This document shows, one piece after another, positions 35,161 to 38,737 of a stretch of DNA of 38,737 nt. The stretch comes from Pseudomonas entomophila (GTDB taxonomy: Bacteria; Pseudomonadota; Gammaproteobacteria; Pseudomonadales; Pseudomonadaceae). The stretch's first letter is position 1; each line of letters begins with the position of its first letter. Made by a program: the position numbers and the translations under genes. The notes below the pieces were generated by a model. That model was not told the DNA's origin, made no database searches, and saw only the letters and a list, made by a program, of their open reading frames with translations. The stretch covers positions 1 to 38,737 of the forward strand of contig NZ_JARPQB010000053.1 in the NCBI RefSeq assembly GCF_029478665.1, given 5' to 3'.

Positions 35161-35364
35161 TGAAGTGCGAATTCTGGCAGATGAATATAGCGTTGCGCTT
35201 GAAGGAAACTTCCCAAACCAAAGTAAGACGCGTAGGTAATTATTGATTAGTCCCAAACTAGCGGAGAGTCCCTATATACGCGGCTGAATTCAGCCTGAGT
35301 TTGTAGGATGCATCCGATAATTACCCTTTAACTTAAACACCCTGCAGATTCGTTAAAATGAATT
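35161..35364. other. Intergenic region at the right border of the ebo cluster
   Basis: About 200 bases, AT-richer than neighbours, with a perfect 14-bp palindrome GGCTGAATTCAGCC at 35282-35295. No gene was accepted. The region should carry the promoter of the unrecognised minus-strand gene; TATATT near 35187-35192 on that strand is one possible -10, with no clear -35. Confidence 0.45.
35282..35295. promoter_or_regulatory. Perfect 14-bp palindrome, candidate operator
   Basis: GGCTGAATTCAGCC equals its reverse complement. Related CTGAA/TTCAG half-sites occur in the inverted repeat at 35144-35160, about 135 bp away. A regulator dimer could bind both, but this is a guess. Confidence 0.35.
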
Positions 35365-35483
35365 GGGGCCGCCCTGCGGCCCTTCGCCGGCAAAGCCGGC
35401 TCCTACAGGTGACGCGTCGCCTTCGGGCGGCGCAAACATCTGTAGGAGCCGGCTTTGCCGGCGAAGGGCTGCAAAGCAGCCCC
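35365..35483. repeat. REP pair with internal TTCG hairpin
   Basis: Inverted arms (about 35365-35408 and 35440-35483) with the CTGTAGGAGCCGGC core flank a central 31 bases that include a CGCC-TTCG-GGCG stem-loop. It lies in the gap between the end of the mexS-like gene and the 5' flank of the unrecognised gene. Confidence 0.85.
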
Positions 35484-35537
35484 ATCGAATTGGAACATTT
35501 GGCGTATCGGGAGTGCCTGACCGAAGTTCGATACCTG

Positions 35538-36560
35538 TCAGGACGCCTTCATATCCAACACCACCCGCCCGCCACAAGGGCACTCATCCATATAACGATG
35601 AGCCTCGACCACTTGTTCAAACGGATACACCTTGATGATCTGCGGTGTCAGCAGATGATCCGCCGTGAACTGGTTGATATCGCGCAAGGCCCGTTGCAAG
35701 GCAACCTGATCCTGGTCGATGCCCAACTCCGGCTTGCCGGTGAAGTTGCCGATACAGTGCACGTGGAACTGAATGTTCTTCTTGAACGCCGCGCAGGCCG
35801 GGAATGGTGTCTGGTTGCCACCCTGCAGGCCATACAGCACCAAGCTGCCACGGGGTGCCAGCACATCGCCAAGCAGCGACATCTGCGGCCCGCCCATGCC
35901 ATCAAGGACCATGTCCACGCCACGGCCATCGGTGTACTTGCCGATCTGCATCAGCAGGTCCTGCTCTTCGGTGACGATCACCTTATCCGCCCCCAGGCCC
36001 AGCAGGTAGTCGCGCTGCTCAGGCTCCTTGGTGGCGGCGAACACTTTCAACCCGAGTGCCTTGCCCAGTTGCACGAAGGCTGGCCCCGCGCAGTGGCTGG
36101 CATCCGTGACCAGCGCCGTCTGCCCCGCCTTGGCCCGGGCCAGGTCGACGAAGGCGAAATAGGCGATCAGCAGCGGCGTGTAGTGCACGCTGGCCTCGAT
36201 GGGGGTCAGCACATCCGGGTAGCGAGTTATGGCCATGCGCGGCAGCACGATGACGTCGCCGTACACCGGGTGGTCGTTGGCACTGGTGGCCGGGAAGCTG
36301 GCGACCCGGTCGCCCACCGCAATATCATCCACCCCGGCGCCGACTGCCGTGACTACACCGGCCATCTCGTGGCCAATGCCCGCCGGCAGGTGCGCCTGGG
36401 ACGGTGCCAGGTTCTGCCGCCAGAGCACGTCGTACCAGCTCACGCCAATGGCCTCGACGCGGATCTGCACCTCGCCGACGGCCGGGGTCGGTTCGGCCTG
36501 CTCCTCGCAGCGGAGCACATCGGCCGGACCGAACTTGTGGAAACGGATCATGCGGGACAT
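35538..36560 (-). CDS. mexS: MexS-like quinone oxidoreductase (medium-chain reductase family)
   Basis: The 340-residue protein is a medium-chain dehydrogenase/reductase of the quinone oxidoreductase branch: an N-terminal GroES-like domain (GHEMAGVVTAVGAGVDDIAVGDRV) and a Rossmann domain (DASHCAGPAFVQLGKALGLKV). The cysteine ligands of zinc alcohol dehydrogenases are missing in the usual places (GVSWYD), so the enzyme is probably not zinc-dependent. In P. aeruginosa, MexS lies next to mexT, and loss of MexS activates MexT. The arrangement with a divergent MexT-like regulator here matches, so mexS is a reasonable name. GAGGT precedes ATG 36560. The substrate is unknown. Confidence 0.8.
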   Translation of the reverse strand: MSRMIRFHKFGPADVLRCEEQAEPTPAVGEVQIRVEAIGVSWYDVLWRQNLAPSQAHLPAGIGHEMAGVVTAVGAGVDDIAVGDRVASFPATSANDHPVYGDVIVLPRMAITRYPDVLTPIEASVHYTPLLIAYFAFVDLARAKAGQTALVTDASHCAGPAFVQLGKALGLKVFAATKEPEQRDYLLGLGADKVIVTEEQDLLMQIGKYTDGRGVDMVLDGMGGPQMSLLGDVLAPRGSLVLYGLQGGNQTPFPACAAFKKNIQFHVHCIGNFTGKPELGIDQDQVALQRALRDINQFTADHLLTPQIIKVYPFEQVVEAHRYMDECPCGGRVVLDMKAS

Positions 36561-36687
36561 CGCATACCTCGCCTGTGTGAATCTCGTATTACCACGGACT
36601 TTATCCGGGCTTTCACGGTTGGGCCATCAGTGGCTGTTAATAGTCGACATGCCTGTCATTGATTGGGGCCCTGACAAATCTATGCAT

Positions 36688-36716
36688 TGGTACCCGGAAA
36701 TCGGTGCAGGGTACCA
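36688..36716. promoter_or_regulatory. Perfect inverted repeat upstream of the LysR gene
   Basis: TGGTACCC (36688-36695) and GGGTACCA (36709-36716) are perfect inverted arms around 13 bases; the centres are 21 bp apart, two turns of DNA. It ends 51 bp before the mexT-like ATG, where a LysR or other dimeric regulator could bind. Confidence 0.55.
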
Positions 36717-36767
36717 GCCTTTGGCCTTAAGATTCACCCCTGCCCCACTTTAGGCGAGCCGCATCGA

Positions 36768-37682
36768 ATGAATCGTAACGACTTGCGTCGCGTAGACCTC
36801 AACCTGCTGATCGTGTTCGAAACGCTCATGCATGAACGCAGCGTGACCCGCGCAGCCGAGAAACTGTTCCTCGGCCAGCCGGCGATCAGCGCCGCGCTGT
36901 CGCGCCTGCGCAGCCTGTTCGACGACCCGTTGTTCGTGCGTACCGGCCGTAGCATGGAGCCCTCTGCCCGCGCCCACGAGATCTTCGCCCTGCTGTCGCC
37001 GGCGCTGGACTCGATCTCCACCGCCGTCAGCCGCGCCGCCGAATTCGACCCGGCCACCAGCAACGCGGTGTTCCGCATCGGCTTGTCCGACGACGCCGAA
37101 TTCGCCCTGCTGCCGCAGTTGCTCAAACGCATCCGCGCCGAAGCCCCTGGGATCGTGCTGGTGGTGCGCCGGGTCAACTACCTGCTGATGCCCACCCTGC
37201 TCGCCTCCGGCGAAATCTCGGTGGGCGTGAGCTACACCAGCGAACTGCCCGCCAACGCCAAGCGCAAGGTGCTGCGCCGCAGCATGCCCAAGCTGCTGCG
37301 CGCCGACAGCATGCCCGGCAGCATCACCCTCGACGACTTCTGCGCCCGGCCCCACGCGCTGGTGTCGTTCGCCGGCGATCTGTCGGGGTTCATCGACGAA
37401 GCGCTGGACGAGATCGGCCGCAAGCGCCATGTAGTGCTGGCGGTGCCGCAGTTCAACGGGCTGGGGAGCTTGCTCGCGGGGACCGATATCGTCGCCACGG
37501 TGCCTGACTATACGGCCGATGCATTGACCGCCGCGGGCGGGTTGCGGGCGGAGGACCTGCCGCTGGAGGTGCGCACGTTCGAGTTGCACATGGCCTGGCG
37601 CGGGGCGCAGGACAATGATCCGGCGGAGAAATGGTTGCGGTCGCGGATACAGATGTTCTTTGGCGACCCCGACAGTCTTTAA
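36768..37682 (+). CDS. mexT: MexT-like LysR-type regulator
   Basis: The 304-residue LysR-type protein has a winged helix-turn-helix N-terminus (RRVDLNLLIVFETLMHERSV, then RAAEKLFLGQPAISAALSRL) and a C-terminal effector domain. The sequence resembles P. aeruginosa MexT closely in the first 65 residues and has the same length; MNRNDLRRVDLNLL fixes the start at 36768, where an upstream in-frame frame to 36687 lacks the family N-terminus. MexT activates the mexEF-oprN efflux operon and mexS. The efflux genes are not in the window, so the targets would lie elsewhere. BexR-type regulators are a close alternative. Confidence 0.82.
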   Translation: MNRNDLRRVDLNLLIVFETLMHERSVTRAAEKLFLGQPAISAALSRLRSLFDDPLFVRTGRSMEPSARAHEIFALLSPALDSISTAVSRAAEFDPATSNAVFRIGLSDDAEFALLPQLLKRIRAEAPGIVLVVRRVNYLLMPTLLASGEISVGVSYTSELPANAKRKVLRRSMPKLLRADSMPGSITLDDFCARPHALVSFAGDLSGFIDEALDEIGRKRHVVLAVPQFNGLGSLLAGTDIVATVPDYTADALTAAGGLRAEDLPLEVRTFELHMAWRGAQDNDPAEKWLRSRIQMFFGDPDSL

Positions 37683-37819
37683 AGCGCCCTCTACGTGCTG
37701 ATCGGAGCAGCAGCACGATGGCCTTCTGCTCGAGCCAGCAATTCGCTTGAACGAGAGTCTTGAGCGTTGAATTCGCCAGCAGTGATCCATCAGCATGATG
37801 TTCAAAGGAGGAGGATTTC

Positions 37820-38629
37820 ATGGCAGCACTGGATAACGTTTTTCATGGTCTGCACCAGCAAGGGTTGCTAATCCTGGCCAACGTGGCTGACGCTGGCGGC
37901 GCGCGCCTCGTCGAGCGCCTCGGCAGCAAGGCGGTAGCCACCAGCAGCGCGGCGATGGCCTGGTCCCACGGCTACCAGGATGGCAACAAGCTTCCGCTGC
38001 AGCTGCTCAGTACCACCATCGGCTCGATGACTCGGGTACTCGGCGTACCACTGACGGTGGATATCGAAGGGGGCTATTCGGACGATCCCGAACAGGTCGC
38101 CAACGTCGTCAAGGCCGTCATCGCCGCGGGCGCAGTTGGGGTCAATATCGAAGACGGCGTGGCCTCGCCCGAGCTGCTTGTGCGCAAGGTCGACGCCGCC
38201 AGGAGGGTTGCCGATCAGCACGGAGTCAACCTGTTCGTGAATGTGCGCTGCGACGTCTACCTGAAAAACCTGGCGCCCGCCGAGCAACGTCTCGAAGAAC
38301 TCCTCAAACGCACTGCACAGTATGCCAACGCTGGAGCGAATGGATTGTTCGCCGCCGGCGTGGTCGAACCTCATGAAATAGCCGCGGTGTGCCGGGAGTC
38401 GAGTTTACCGGTCAACCTGCTCTGGCGCACGGGCCTGGCCGCTCCCGACGAGCTGCAACGCCTTGGTGTCAGGCGCCTGAGTGCCGGTTCGAGCATCGCC
38501 GAGTTCTTGTATGGCGCCATGGGCGGGCTCGTCCGTAGCTTCCTGGAGAGTGGGCAACTCGACACCCATGCCTTGAAAGCCCATACCTACGGCGAGTTGA
38601 ACTCGCTGATGGCCCTTCAGACCGAGTGA
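37820..38629 (+). CDS. Isocitrate lyase/PEP mutase superfamily protein
   Basis: The 269-residue protein belongs to the ICL/PEP mutase superfamily, with a TIM barrel that cleaves or forms C-C or P-C bonds next to a 2-oxo acid. Visible motifs are VDIEGGYSDD (metal-binding Asp/Glu), GVNIEDG, and NVRCDVYL (a substrate-binding Arg in relatives). The length fits the short family members such as oxaloacetate decarboxylase and carboxyphosphonoenolpyruvate mutase-like proteins; the exact reaction cannot be told. The start follows GGAGGAGG, a strong ribosome site. The gene has no obvious operon partner in the window and is followed by a REP pair. Confidence 0.85.
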   Translation: MAALDNVFHGLHQQGLLILANVADAGGARLVERLGSKAVATSSAAMAWSHGYQDGNKLPLQLLSTTIGSMTRVLGVPLTVDIEGGYSDDPEQVANVVKAVIAAGAVGVNIEDGVASPELLVRKVDAARRVADQHGVNLFVNVRCDVYLKNLAPAEQRLEELLKRTAQYANAGANGLFAAGVVEPHEIAAVCRESSLPVNLLWRTGLAAPDELQRLGVRRLSAGSSIAEFLYGAMGGLVRSFLESGQLDTHALKAHTYGELNSLMALQTE

Positions 38630-38648
38630 CCTTGCTCGTATCCGCTTT

Positions 38649-38733
38649 TGTAGGAGCCGGCTTGCCGGCGAAGAGCGCACCGCGGTGGATGGCACCGGCA
38701 TAGCCGGTGTTCGCCGGCAAGGCCGGCTCCTAC
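38649..38733. repeat. REP pair at right window edge
   Basis: Inverted GTAGGAGCCGGCTTGCCGGCGAA-type cores at both ends (38650 and about 38733) flank an inner hairpin around CACCGGCATAGCCGGTG. It follows the stop of the ICL/PEPM gene by about 20 bases. Confidence 0.85.
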
Positions 38734-38737
38734 GAGG

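Noticed and set aside
36625..36660. A MexT nod box between the mexS and mexT-like genes
   Set aside because: Only the GTCGA core is present near 36645; the flanking ATCA and ACYAT parts do not fit the expected spacing.
37694..37717. A hairpin after the mexT-like gene as a terminator
   Set aside because: The 7-bp stem has a 10-nt loop and no T-tract, so it was not called.

Overview
The window is about 38.7 kb of high-GC chromosomal DNA that reads as a member of the Pseudomonas putida group. Three things point there: Pseudomonas-style REP elements (tip-to-tail copies around a CTGTAGGAGC core) in many intergenic gaps, a galactarate/glucarate operon of pseudomonad type, and a divergent mexS-like/mexT-like pair. 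No rRNA, tRNA, CRISPR array, insertion sequence, integrase or phage gene was seen. All species and family assignments rest on recognition of the sequences; no search was run.

Layout. 1-3200: a REP remnant, a membrane protein of unknown function, and a C26 glutamine-amidotransferase-like hydrolase. 3300-10022: an aldarate catabolic unit made of KdgD, a GudP-type transporter, GarD and 2-oxoglutarate semialdehyde dehydrogenase, followed by a convergent FadR-type GntR regulator. The same 19-bp motif lies upstream of both kdgD and the regulator gene. 10141-10470: a small exported protein. 10636-14602: two divergent gene pairs, argE plus DUF1028 and a flavin monooxygenase plus a Rid protein that lacks the usual catalytic arginine. 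14731-17489: pirin and phosphoglucomutase. 17568-21472: a two-gene DNA-repair operon (FAN1-type nuclease, then a nuclease-helicase of the DinG/XPD type) with a LexA box over its likely promoter.

21983-35128 is the accessory and most interesting part. Six genes match the ebo (EDB) set in the order D-C-A-B-E-F, mostly overlapping by a few bases. EboD carries an extra N-terminal DedA/VTT membrane domain. The operon continues without a real gap into an exported protein with one CxxCH haem motif and a 798-residue protein that resembles the N-terminal half of the violacein enzyme VioB but lacks its ferritin-like catalytic half. After a terminator-like hairpin comes a beta-propeller-like protein. 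An unrecognised 485-residue gene faces the cluster and overlaps its end by 95 bp. The ebo genes are known to matter for periplasmic delivery of a scytonemin precursor in cyanobacteria and for nematode repellence in P. fluorescens NZI7, so this locus may make or export a small molecule; that product is unknown.

35538-38629: the mexS/mexT-like pair with a perfect inverted repeat between them, then an isocitrate lyase/PEP mutase family enzyme and a closing REP pair.
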